Assembly: GCF_006715635.1 (NCBI RefSeq) | Contig: NZ_VFNP01000001.1 | Location: 682,001-746,000 of the forward strand | Reading direction: 5' to 3' | Source of the DNA: Streptomyces sp. SLBN-118 | GTDB taxonomy: Bacteria; Actinomycetota; Actinomycetes; Streptomycetales; Streptomycetaceae | Length of the DNA: 64,000 nucleotides | Shown here: positions 34,316 to 42,791 of the stretch, one piece after another | How positions within the stretch are numbered: position 1 is the first letter of the stretch | Layout: every line of letters begins with the position of its first letter | The notes under the pieces: model-generated | The model's input: the letters and a program-made list of their open reading frames with translations, nothing else | Database searches by the model: none | Told to the model about the DNA's origin: nothing | Made by a program: the position numbers and the translations under genes

Positions 34316-35112
34316 CCCACAACGTGACCGATGCCGCCGTCGGCACCCTGGAGGGGAGCGGGTTCGTCCCACTGCCCGGCCTGGTGCCGGCGGCGGGGCT
34401 CGCCCGGCTGCGCCGGGCCGCCGGCGTGCTGCGCGAACGCGCCGCCCACCTCGAGTCCTCGGCGGGGGATTTCGTTCTGGAGGCGGCCGGGGTGGGCGGC
34501 TGGGTGGCCTGGCAGCGGGGCGATCCGCAGGTCGCCGGGCTGCTGCGCTCGGTGAGCCGGGCCCATCACCACGCTCCGGACCTGGCCCTGCTGCAGGCCG
34601 AACTGGACCTGCCCGAGGGCCTGGTGCCCCGGCTGGTGGGCGCGCCGGGTGTGCTGGTGAACTCCTTCCTGTGGGCCAAGCCGCCCCGGCTGGGCTCGGA
34701 GAAGCCGTGGCACCAGGACCTGGCGTTCGCTCCCGACGGTTTCGACACCGCCGCGCACAGCGTGGTCACGGTCTGGGTCGCGGTGGAGGCGGCGACCGAG
34801 GCCAACGGCGCTCTGCAGTTCATCCCCGGCTCCCACCGGCACGGCCTGTTCGAGCACCGCGGCGTCCGCGAGCGACAGCCCGGCCGGCCGCCCCTCGCGG
34901 ACGCGGTCGAACCTCATGTGGACCCCGCCGAAGTGCTGCCCGCACCCGCTCCCGTGTCGGTGCCGCTGTCACCCGGTTCGGCGGTCGCCTTCGACGGGAT
35001 GATGCTGCACCGTTCGGCCCCCAACTCGACGGCGAGCGAGCCGCGGACGGCGATCAGCTTCGTCTACCGGGTGCCCAGGCCGGCCTGGTCCCACCCCGAC
35101 CGCCGGAGGTAG
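34312..35112 (+). CDS. Phytanoyl-CoA dioxygenase-like Fe(II)/2-oxoglutarate oxygenase
   Basis: This 266-aa PhyH-family enzyme has the facial triad: HxD in KPWHQDLAF and the distal His in GMMLHRSAPNST, followed by a 2-oxoglutarate-binding Arg in EPRTAISFVY. QFIPGSHRHG is family-typical. Members hydroxylate free, carrier-bound or peptide-bound amino acids and other small substrates using O2 and 2-oxoglutarate. Flanked by ATP-grasp ligases, it most likely hydroxylates an amino acid before or after ligation. Confidence 0.88.
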   Translation: MTHNVTDAAVGTLEGSGFVPLPGLVPAAGLARLRRAAGVLRERAAHLESSAGDFVLEAAGVGGWVAWQRGDPQVAGLLRSVSRAHHHAPDLALLQAELDLPEGLVPRLVGAPGVLVNSFLWAKPPRLGSEKPWHQDLAFAPDGFDTAAHSVVTVWVAVEAATEANGALQFIPGSHRHGLFEHRGVRERQPGRPPLADAVEPHVDPAEVLPAPAPVSVPLSPGSAVAFDGMMLHRSAPNSTASEPRTAISFVYRVPRPAWSHPDRRR

Positions 35113-35116
35113 CGGC

Positions 35117-36388
35117 ATGCCCCTGCACACCATGAACGAGCGGGTCGCCGTCGTCGTAGACGGCTACTCCACCGGAGCGCTGTACGCGCCGGCCTTCGCC
35201 GCGTACGGAATCGGCACGGTGCACGTGGAGAACCGGGCGGAGCGTGCCGGAGCCTTCCGCGCCACGTACGCCCCGGAGAGCTACCGGGCGGCGTACGCCT
35301 TCGACGGTGACTGGGAGACGCTGCTGCGCTCCCTGGAGCGGCACGATGTCGGATGGGTGACCGCCGGCACCGAATCGGGGGTGGAGCTGGCCGACAAGCT
35401 CGCCGCCGTACTGGGCCTCGAGGCGAACAACGAGCCCGCCTCATCGGCCGCGCGCCGGGACAAGCTGCAGATGCAGCAGGCGCTCACCGGCGCCGGTGCG
35501 CCGGCCGCCTGGCACGCCGCGGTCACCACCGCCGAGGAGGCGTATGCGGTGACCGCAGGGCACGGCGGCGGGCCGGTCGTCGTCAAACCCCTGCGCAGTG
35601 CGGGCACGGACGGCGTGTTCTGCTGTACGGGTCCGCAGGAGGCCGCGGCCGCCGCGGGCAAACTCCTGGGCAGCCGCAGCGTCTACGGCCAGACCAACGC
35701 GTCCGTCCTTGTGCAGGAGTATCTGGCCGGCGACGAATACATGGTCAACTGCCTTTCCGCGGACGGGCAGCACACCGTCACCGAGATCTGGCGCTCCGTC
35801 AAAACGGTCCTGGCGGGTGCGCCCGTCTACGACTACATCGATCTGGTGCCGCCCCACCACCCCGACGCACAACCCGTCACCGCCTACGTACGAGACGTCC
35901 TGGACGCGCTGGGGACCCGCTGGGGTCCCTCCCACACCGAGGTCATCAACACCGCTGACGGGCCACGGCTGGTCGAGAGCGCGGCACGCCCTCAGGGCAC
36001 CATCGACGTGTCGGCGGTGACGCGGGCGACCGGCCGCAACCCGGTGGCGAACACCGTGCACGCCATGCTCGTCCCCGATCTCTACACCTCCAGGCGGCTG
36101 CCGACGGTTCCGCTCGCCGAGGCCCGTGGTGTGAGCTTCATCTGCCCGAGCAGCGGGCGGCTGCGCCGGGACCTGGACTGGTCCCGTCTGCGGACCCTGC
36201 CCTCGTACCACAGCATGCTCGCTCCGGCCGGACGCGCGGGTGAGTTCGTCCGTCGCACCAAGGACCTGTTCACCCGGCCGGGCGCCGTCTATCTGATCCA
36301 CCGGGACCGCTCGGTGGTGGAGCGGGATCACGCCACCATCAGGCAGTGGGAACACGACGGCTTCTACGACATCGAGGTCGACGACTGA
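35117..36388 (+). CDS. ATP-grasp carboxylate-amine ligase 2
   Basis: This 423-aa protein has an N-terminal pre-ATP-grasp domain (VVVDGYSTGALYAPAFAAYG, VTAGTESGVELADKLA) and a catalytic core with GGPVVVKPLRSAGTDGVF, SVLVQEYLAGDEYMVNCLS and VESAARPQGTID. It is closer to biotin-carboxylase-like amino-acid ligases than to ATP-grasp 1, and the two differ strongly. Two different ligases in one operon suggest at least two amide bonds. Its 3' end overlaps the convergent ACP-oxygenase gene by 25 bp. Confidence 0.88.
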   Translation: MPLHTMNERVAVVVDGYSTGALYAPAFAAYGIGTVHVENRAERAGAFRATYAPESYRAAYAFDGDWETLLRSLERHDVGWVTAGTESGVELADKLAAVLGLEANNEPASSAARRDKLQMQQALTGAGAPAAWHAAVTTAEEAYAVTAGHGGGPVVVKPLRSAGTDGVFCCTGPQEAAAAAGKLLGSRSVYGQTNASVLVQEYLAGDEYMVNCLSADGQHTVTEIWRSVKTVLAGAPVYDYIDLVPPHHPDAQPVTAYVRDVLDALGTRWGPSHTEVINTADGPRLVESAARPQGTIDVSAVTRATGRNPVANTVHAMLVPDLYTSRRLPTVPLAEARGVSFICPSSGRLRRDLDWSRLRTLPSYHSMLAPAGRAGEFVRRTKDLFTRPGAVYLIHRDRSVVERDHATIRQWEHDGFYDIEVDD

Positions 36389-37917
36389 GCAGCGGGGCGG
36401 TCCCCGTCCACGCCGAACAGATCGGTCCGTACGCGGACTTGGGGCTCGCCGTAGGCGATACGCCGGGTGATCCGCGCTCCGAGCGGTGTGCGCGTGACGA
36501 GCCGCGCGGCGCGGGCGCGCAGGAACGCGGCGAGTGGTCCACCGTGGCCGAAGAAGGCGGCGGCCTGCAGGCGCTGCATCCGCAGGACCGCCTCGGCCGC
36601 GGGGGCACGAGCCGCCTCGAAGGCGGCGAGGCGCGCTTGTGAACAGTCCCCGGCGCCGATGGCGGCGACGAGCAGCGGATGCAGGACGGCGGAGTCCTGC
36701 AGGGCCTGGTTGATGCCCTGTGCGCCGAGCGGGCCGTGGGTGTGCGCGCTGTCCCCCGCCAGCACCAGGCCGTCGCGCACCCACTGATCGGCGCGGGCGG
36801 CGAAGACGTCGAGCAGTGTGAGGTCGGACAGCTGTGTGAGATGTTCGCCGATGAGGTCGGCCAAATAGGGCAGGGCGGCGGCCAGTTCGCGCCGGATGTC
36901 GTCGATGCCGCGCCCGGCGGCCTGCTGCCAGGTGTGGTGGGGCAGCGTCCAGCCGATCCTGAGCCGGTCCGGCCAGCAGTCGTGGACGAGTACCGCGGCG
37001 GTTCCCGCCCGGTGCACCCGCACCCGGCCGGTCGTGCGGCCGGACGCCGGAAGCGCGAACCACACCACGTCCTGGTCGAAGGCCTCGGTGCGGCCGGACG
37101 CGATCCCGGCGAGCTGCCGGGTCTTGGAGAACCGTCCGTCGCAGCCCACGACCACCTGGGCCCGTACGGTGATGCGCCGCCCGCCGGGCCCGCTCACCAC
37201 GGCCCCCGCACACCCACCGTTCCCCTCCCCGTCCGTCTGCAGCAGACTGCTGATGCGGTGCCCGCCCAGGTAGTGGAAGCCGGGCAGCCGGCGGCAGCGG
37301 GCCAGCAGTTCGTCGAGCAGATGGCGCTGCGGCAGGGCGAGCAGCCGGTTGTACGGTGCGTCGAGGCGGCGGTAGTCGATGTCCAGGAGCAGCCTGTCCC
37401 GCTCAAGGACCTGGAATCCGTCCAGGTCCACGGCGCCCCGGACGCGGGCCGCGTCCAGCACTCCCAGCTGGTCCAGGATGCGCTGGCCGCCGGGCTGAAG
37501 GATCTCCCCGTGGAAGTCACGTCCGGCCGAGGGCGAGCGCTCCACCAGCACGACCCTCACCCCTGACCGCAGGAGCATCAGGGTGAGGGCGAGGCCTGCC
37601 GGGCCGGCGCCGACCACCACCGCGTCCGTGTGCAATGCGTCCGTGCCGCGGGCGGCCAGGGCCCGGTTGACGAGGTCGATGTACTCGCGGGGGGTCTCGG
37701 CCTCGTCGACGGCTTCCTCGTCCAGGGTGAGCCCGTGCTCGTCCTCGATCCGGGCAGAGGTCTGCAGGAGCGCCAGCGAGTCGTACCCGAGGTCGAAGAA
37801 CGGCACGTCGAGCTTGCTGTCGTCCAGGTCCCCGGCCTCCCCCTCCCCCTCCCCCTCCGCTCCGCCCGCGCATGCACGCAGCAGGGCGCTCAGGTCCGAC
37901 AGGTCGAACGGTGCCAC
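36364..37917 (-). CDS. ACP fused to FAD-dependent monooxygenase (PKS 2)
   Basis: One uninterrupted frame encodes 517 aa. Residues 1-90 are a type II ACP with phosphopantetheine Ser47 in FFDLGYDSLALLQ, preceded by an acidic Glu/Gly repeat. Residues about 98-500 are a class A flavin monooxygenase with VVVGAGPAGLAL, VVGCDGRFSKTRQL (DG motif) and LVLAGDSAHTHGPLGAQG (GD motif). GTG 37917 with GAGAGG upstream is the best start. The gene takes the place of the ACP gene after KS-alpha 2 and KS-beta 2. The fusion suggests that the oxygenase acts on the chain while it is tethered to its own carrier. Confidence 0.9.
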   Translation of the reverse strand: MAPFDLSDLSALLRACAGGAEGEGEGEAGDLDDSKLDVPFFDLGYDSLALLQTSARIEDEHGLTLDEEAVDEAETPREYIDLVNRALAARGTDALHTDAVVVGAGPAGLALTLMLLRSGVRVVLVERSPSAGRDFHGEILQPGGQRILDQLGVLDAARVRGAVDLDGFQVLERDRLLLDIDYRRLDAPYNRLLALPQRHLLDELLARCRRLPGFHYLGGHRISSLLQTDGEGNGGCAGAVVSGPGGRRITVRAQVVVGCDGRFSKTRQLAGIASGRTEAFDQDVVWFALPASGRTTGRVRVHRAGTAAVLVHDCWPDRLRIGWTLPHHTWQQAAGRGIDDIRRELAAALPYLADLIGEHLTQLSDLTLLDVFAARADQWVRDGLVLAGDSAHTHGPLGAQGINQALQDSAVLHPLLVAAIGAGDCSQARLAAFEAARAPAAEAVLRMQRLQAAAFFGHGGPLAAFLRARAARLVTRTPLGARITRRIAYGEPQVRVRTDLFGVDGDRPAAQSSTSMS

Positions 37918-37994
37918 GGTGGCCTCTCTTCCTGCGTGCTCGGCACGCTCGTGGTGCCCTGGAGGGGTGTACTGCGGGATGCCGGGAGGGGTGG

Positions 37995-39224
37995 TCAGCC
38001 CGGGCCGCGTACGACGGCCGCGGAGTTGAACCCGCCCCTGCCGCGGGCCAGGACCAGCGCGCAGCGCAGTACGCCGCCACGCCGGGGCTCGCCGATCACC
38101 AGGTCGAGCGGGCAGTCGTCCGCGGTGCGTTCGGTCGCGGTGGTCGGCGGCACGACGCCGTCGCGCAGGGCGAGCAGGGCGGCGGCCAGATCGAGGGAGG
38201 AGCCTCCTGCCAGCAGGCGGCCGGTCATGGTCTTGGGCGCGGTGACCGGGACGCCGTACGGGCCGAACAGTGCGGTGATCGCCTCGGCCTCGGCCCTGTC
38301 GGCACCGCGCTCGCCGGCGGCGTCGGCGAACACGACGTCGACGTCGGCGGGACTCACTCCGGCATCCGCGAGGGCCCGTTCGGCAGCCGCGCGCAATCGG
38401 GGCACGCCGGGTCCGTCGAAGGTGGCCGCGCATCCTGCCACGGTCCCGTAGCCCGTCGCGCCGCGTGCTTGTGCGGTCTCGGCGTCCTCGATGACCAGCA
38501 GTGCGCCGCCCTCCCCCAGGACATGCCCGCAGGCTTCGGGGGCGAACGGACGGTAGGCGAGGGCCGGTTCGGCGACCGTGCTCAGGGTGCCGGCCGCCAT
38601 GTGCGCGGCCCAGGCCCAGGGGCACAGCGCCGAGTCGACGCCACCGGCCAGCATCAGGCGTGCGCCGTTACGCAGCTCCCGGCGGGCCTGTGCCACCGCG
38701 TCCAGGCCGCCCGCCTGTTCGGCGACAACGGCGCCGCCGGGGCCCTGCAGCTGATGCCGGATGGCCAGCTGGCCACCCCCGGCCGCGGGGAACCAGGCGC
38801 TCGCGTGGTACACGCTGACGTGCCGTCGCCCCTTGCTCCACAGCGCCTGCAGCTCGCTCTGGCCGAGTTCGACGCCGCCTGCGGAACTGGCCGTGACAGC
38901 ACCGGCGTTGTTGCCGGCCGACAGGGCCGGGGCGGCGTCCGCGTCGGCCAGGGCTTCGGCCGCCACGGCGAGGGTGAGCCGGGTGATCCGGTCGGTGGCC
39001 GGCCGCAGCCGGGCCGGAACGTGGTCCTCGTCCACGAAGCCGTCGATCTCGCCCGCGACCTGTACCGGATAGCCGTCGGCGTCGAATCGGGTGACGGGCC
39101 CGATGCCGCTCTCACCACGCAGCACGGCGGCCCACCAGGCGCGGGCGCCCAGGCCGTTGGGGGCTGCGACGCCGATTCCGGTGACGAGGGCGGCGGGCTG
39201 CCCGCTGCGGATCCGGGCGCTCAT
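37995..39224 (-). CDS. Ketosynthase chain length factor of minimal PKS 2
   Basis: This 409-aa CLF has glutamine at the nucleophile position (AVVAEQAGGLDA, Gln170). It starts with an ATGA overlap on the KS-alpha 2 stop, as expected for a heterodimer. It shares the CLF pattern (KTMTGRLLAGGSSLD, VFADAAGERGADRAEAEAITALF) with the CLF at 2685 but differs at many positions, for example in the region lining the polyketide tunnel (HVSVYHASAWFPAAGG against [17 protein letters not shown]). A different chain length is therefore possible. Confidence 0.94.
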   Translation of the reverse strand: MSARIRSGQPAALVTGIGVAAPNGLGARAWWAAVLRGESGIGPVTRFDADGYPVQVAGEIDGFVDEDHVPARLRPATDRITRLTLAVAAEALADADAAPALSAGNNAGAVTASSAGGVELGQSELQALWSKGRRHVSVYHASAWFPAAGGGQLAIRHQLQGPGGAVVAEQAGGLDAVAQARRELRNGARLMLAGGVDSALCPWAWAAHMAAGTLSTVAEPALAYRPFAPEACGHVLGEGGALLVIEDAETAQARGATGYGTVAGCAATFDGPGVPRLRAAAERALADAGVSPADVDVVFADAAGERGADRAEAEAITALFGPYGVPVTAPKTMTGRLLAGGSSLDLAAALLALRDGVVPPTTATERTADDCPLDLVIGEPRRGGVLRCALVLARGRGGFNSAAVVRGPG

Positions 39225-40486
39225 GGGCCCGCTGCCGGACGCGGGCGGGTGAGGAGCACGGCACTGTGGAATCCGCCGAAGCCGCTGCCGACGCCGAGCA
39301 CCGTGTCGGTGCGCTGCTCGCGGGCGGTCAGCGGGGTGTAGTCGAGGTCGCAGGCCGGGTCGGGGACGCGCAGATTGGCGGTGGGCGGCACCACACCGTG
39401 TTCGATGACGAGCGCGCTCGCGCAGACGCCGAGAGAGCCGGCCGCCCCGAGGGCGTGGCCGATCATCGATGCGATGGAGCTGACGGGGATGCGGTAGGCG
39501 TGCGAGCCGAAGCTGCGTTTGAGGGCCTCGGTCTCGTACAGGTCGTTCTGCCGGGTGCCTGCGCCGTGGGCGTTGATGTAGTCGACATCTCCGGGGTCGA
39601 TCCGCGCCTGGTCGAGGGCGGCCCGGACGGTCCGGGCCAGGTCGTGGCCACCCGGGCGCAGCCCGGTCATGTGGTAGGCGCTGCTGCGCCGGGCGAAACC
39701 GGCGATCTCGGCGTACATCCTCGCGCCCCGGCGGCGCGCGTGCTCGAACTCCTCCAGGATCAGCACGGCCGATCCCTCTCCGAGCACGAAGCCGTCGCGC
39801 GTCCGGTCGAAGGGCCGGGAGGCGGTCCGGGGCTCGTCGTTGCGCCGGCTGGTCACCTTCAGCGCGTCGAAAGCGGCCACGGGGATCGGGGCGACGGGTG
39901 CCTCGGTGCCGCCTGCGATCATGACGTCGGCGCTGTCCTCGCGGATCAGGGCGGCTGCGTGCCCGATGGAGTCCAGGCCCGCGGTACAGCCGTTGGACAA
40001 CAACGTGACGGGCCCCTGCGCGCCGCTGTCCAGAGCCACTTCGGCCGCCAGCGAACTGGGCATGAGGCAGTCGAGAAGGTGCGGCACGGCGCGGGTGTGA
40101 TCGACGTGCCAGGTGGATCCGCAGTCGCTGACGACTGCGTACTCGGTGCTCAGGTCCGTGACGCAGCCGGCCGCACTGCCGAGCGCGACCCCGGTGCGCA
40201 GTGGATCCTCCGTACGGTCCAGGCCGCTGTCGGCGATTGCCTCACGCGCGCTGACCAGAGCGAACTGGGCGGCCCTGTCGAGTCGTTCGACGGCGTCCGG
40301 GGTGACATGGTGCTCGGCCGGGTCGAAGGCGGCCTCGGCTGCGATGCGGGAACGGTAGGGGGCGGGGTCGAAGAGCGTGATGGCCCGGGTGGCGGTGCGG
40401 CCCGCGGTGAGCAGCGACCAGAATTCCTTGGTGCCCACTGCACCGGGCGCGACCACGCCAAGGCCGGTGACCACGACGCGCCTCAT
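39221..40486 (-). CDS. Ketosynthase alpha of minimal PKS 2
   Basis: This 421-aa ketosynthase has an intact active site: Cys167 in LLSNGCTAGLDS, then INAHGAGTRQND and SMIGHALGAAGS. It is the catalytic partner of the CLF at 37995-39224. The gene lies 49 bp downstream of a SARP gene in the same direction, so it may be co-transcribed with its own activator. No ketoreductase, cyclase, KSIII or acyltransferase lies beside this set; tailoring must come from elsewhere, perhaps the second aromatase at 13635. Confidence 0.95.
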   Translation of the reverse strand: MRRVVVTGLGVVAPGAVGTKEFWSLLTAGRTATRAITLFDPAPYRSRIAAEAAFDPAEHHVTPDAVERLDRAAQFALVSAREAIADSGLDRTEDPLRTGVALGSAAGCVTDLSTEYAVVSDCGSTWHVDHTRAVPHLLDCLMPSSLAAEVALDSGAQGPVTLLSNGCTAGLDSIGHAAALIREDSADVMIAGGTEAPVAPIPVAAFDALKVTSRRNDEPRTASRPFDRTRDGFVLGEGSAVLILEEFEHARRRGARMYAEIAGFARRSSAYHMTGLRPGGHDLARTVRAALDQARIDPGDVDYINAHGAGTRQNDLYETEALKRSFGSHAYRIPVSSIASMIGHALGAAGSLGVCASALVIEHGVVPPTANLRVPDPACDLDYTPLTAREQRTDTVLGVGSGFGGFHSAVLLTRPRPAAGP

Positions 40487-40535
40487 CGTCCCTCACCCAC
40501 GGCTGACCCTTTGCCGCCTGCCCGGTCGGGCGGCT

Positions 40536-41357
40536 TCACGCCGCGTACAGGTCGAAGGTCGAGGAGCGCCTGGGGCCTGCGACGACGTCCAGCATCGGGT
40601 CGACGGCCAGGATCGCCTGGTGCAGCCGCTGCAGTTGCGGGGAGGGCTCCACGCCCAGGTCCTCGATCAGCCGCCTGCGCAGCCGGCGGTAAACGTCGAG
40701 CGCGGAGGCCTGCCGGCCGGAGCGGTAGAGCGCCACCATGGCCTGCGAGTGCAGTCCTTCGTGCTGTGGGTGACGCGCAATCAGGTCGGTGAGTTCGGCG
40801 ATGAGTTCACCGTGCCGGCCGAGGCGCAGGTCGGCGTCGATGCGGCGTTCCCTGGCGACGAGTCGGCTCTCCTCCAGCCGTGTCACCTCGATCTCCAGGA
40901 TCGGGCCGACGCGTACGTCCACGAGCGCGGGCCCTTCCCACAGGTCGAGGGCTTCGCGCAGGGAGCGGGCCGCGGTGTGGTCATCGCCCTCTTCGAACGC
41001 GTCCTGGCCCTGGGCCACCAGGCTTTCGTACTCGTGCACATCGACCGCCTCGGAGGGGATCTGCAGGAGATAGCCGCCGTAGCGGGTGGCGAGTACGTCC
41101 TTCGCCGAGCCCGGCGCATCGGGGCCCATGGCCGTGCCGAGCCGCCTGCGCAACTGCAGGATGTAGGTCTGCAGGGTGGTCAGGGCACTGGGTGGAAGGT
41201 CCGTGTTCCATATCTCCTCCATGAGGGTCGGGACCGGCATGACCCGCCCGGGGTACAGGGCGAGCAGGGCCAGTATCTGGCGGGGCTTGCCGGCGGTCGG
41301 AACGATCGAGACTCCGTTGACCTCGGCACTCAGTGGACCCAGAACCTTCATCTTCAC
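40536..41357 (-). CDS. SARP-family pathway activator 1
   Basis: This 273-aa SARP has an N-terminal OmpR-type winged helix (KVLGPLSAEVNG, GKPRQILALLALYPGRVMPVPTLMEEIW, LQTYILQLRRRLG) and a C-terminal bacterial transcriptional activation domain (about 110-255, EALDLWEGPALVDV). It has no NB-ARC domain, so it is a small SARP like ActII-orf4 or RedD. GTG 41357 follows GGAGG. It lies directly before the PKS 2 genes and probably activates them. SARPs bind direct heptad repeats near -35. Confidence 0.92.
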   Translation of the reverse strand: MKMKVLGPLSAEVNGVSIVPTAGKPRQILALLALYPGRVMPVPTLMEEIWNTDLPPSALTTLQTYILQLRRRLGTAMGPDAPGSAKDVLATRYGGYLLQIPSEAVDVHEYESLVAQGQDAFEEGDDHTAARSLREALDLWEGPALVDVRVGPILEIEVTRLEESRLVARERRIDADLRLGRHGELIAELTDLIARHPQHEGLHSQAMVALYRSGRQASALDVYRRLRRRLIEDLGVEPSPQLQRLHQAILAVDPMLDVVAGPRRSSTFDLYAA

Positions 41358-41769
41358 GATTTCCTCCGTACCTGGCCGGCCTCCGCCGTTTCGAGCCGGT
41401 ATCCGGGTCGTCGATGCTGTCGCCTCGCGGGACTCCTTGTCCTTTCCACACGAGCCCTGGACGAGAAGAACCGTAACCGCGTTCGACAGCGTTCTCCGTC
41501 ACACTCCGCCGCCTTTCGAGCCGTTCTCCGGCGGTGCCGTCGCCTCCGTTTCCGGCCCGCGCGCGGCATGCCCCGAACGAGACTCAAGAAACGTTTCATG
41601 ACACGCTGAGCAGCACTGGTGCCACTCCCGGGCCGCGCGCACGGCATCTATGGTCGACAGGGCGAGGAGTTGCGCGTCATCAATTCCAGGAATCCTTCCA
41701 CCGGATCGCCGGACGGATCTTTCGTGGAATTCGATACCGGTTCTTTTCTTCTGTGAGAGGAGGGGAGAG
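41358..41769. promoter_or_regulatory. Divergent SARP1/SARP2 control region
   Basis: This 412-bp region separates the leftward SARP 1 from the rightward SARP 2. It contains two near-copies of the decamer TTTCGAGCCG (around 41388 and 41514), about 125 bp apart, and several TTCTCCG/TTCGACA heptad-like words around 41480-41530 that could be SARP sites. A half-ARE-like ATACCGGTTCTTTT is near 41733. No gene is supported here. Confidence 0.45.
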
Positions 41770-42759
41770 ATGGAGTTCCGCGTCCTCGGTCCGGTGGAGA
41801 TCCATGACGAAGGCACCGGTGTGCGAATCGCTGTGGCGGGAGCCAAACAGCGGGCGCTGCTGGGCGCGTTGATCGTGAAGCGCGGACAGGTGGTGTCGGC
41901 GCACCGGCTCATCGACGAGCTGTGGGGCCACACCCCTCCGGCGAACGCGACCAATGCGCTGCAGGCTCATGTGATGCGGCTGCGGCGGCTGTTGCCGGTT
42001 CCGGCGCCGGGGTCGGGTGAGCCCCACCACGAGTGGATCGTGACCCGCTCGATGGGCTACGTGCTGCGCGCGGGCCGGGCCGGTACCGATGCGGGGCAGT
42101 TCCACCAGCTGGCCGCCGAAGGACGCGCTCACGCCGTGACGGACCCCGAGCGGGCGGCCGGCCTGCTGCGCCGGGCGCTGGCGCTGTGGCGGGGGGCGGC
42201 GCTGGAGGGCGCCGGGCGCGGGGACATCTGCTCGGCCGAGGCCGCCCAGCTGGAAGAGGTGCGGCTGACAGTGCTGGAGACGCTGTACGACGCGTGTCTG
42301 CGCGCAGGACGGCACGGCGATGTCACCGGTGAGCTGGAGGAGCTGACGGCTGATCACCCGATGCGGGAGCGCTTCTACGACCTGCTGATGACCGCCCTGT
42401 ACCGGTGCGGCAGACAGGCGGAGGCCCTGAGTGTGTACGACCGGGCGCGCAAGCGACTGGTGCACGAGCTGGGGGTGGAGCCGGGGCCCGCGCTGCGCGG
42501 CCGTATGGAGGCGATCCTCCACCATGATCCGGGCCTTGAAGCACCGGCGTACCGCGGGCAGGTCGCCACCGTCCACAGGCTGCCCAGCTCCCTCCACGAC
42601 GCCACCCCGCACGCCGCTGCGGGCCTGGGAGCGAGCGTGCTGAGTCTCAGCGACGAGATCGCACGCCTGCGCAGCCACGTCGAGCGGCTCGCGCGCGAAC
42701 AGCAGCATCTGATGCACCGCTTCGACCAGTTGACGGCCCCACCCGCGGCCGGACAGTGA
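41770..42759 (+). CDS. SARP-family regulator 2
   Basis: This 329-aa regulator has the SARP winged helix (MEFRVLGPVEIHDEGTGV, AKQRALLGALIVKRGQVV, NALQAHVMRLRRLL) followed by the BTAD domain (about 115-260, LALWRGAALEGAG, LEELTADHPMRERFYDLLMTALYRCGRQ). It has a C-terminal extension of about 60 residues with a short coiled-coil-like heptad stretch (EIARLRSHVERLAREQQHLMH), not seen in the other two SARPs. ATG 41770 is preceded by GAGGAGGGG. Confidence 0.9.
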   Translation: MEFRVLGPVEIHDEGTGVRIAVAGAKQRALLGALIVKRGQVVSAHRLIDELWGHTPPANATNALQAHVMRLRRLLPVPAPGSGEPHHEWIVTRSMGYVLRAGRAGTDAGQFHQLAAEGRAHAVTDPERAAGLLRRALALWRGAALEGAGRGDICSAEAAQLEEVRLTVLETLYDACLRAGRHGDVTGELEELTADHPMRERFYDLLMTALYRCGRQAEALSVYDRARKRLVHELGVEPGPALRGRMEAILHHDPGLEAPAYRGQVATVHRLPSSLHDATPHAAAGLGASVLSLSDEIARLRSHVERLAREQQHLMHRFDQLTAPPAAGQ

Positions 42760-42791
42760 AGGGTTTCGCGCGTGGGCGCTCGCGGGGCCGC

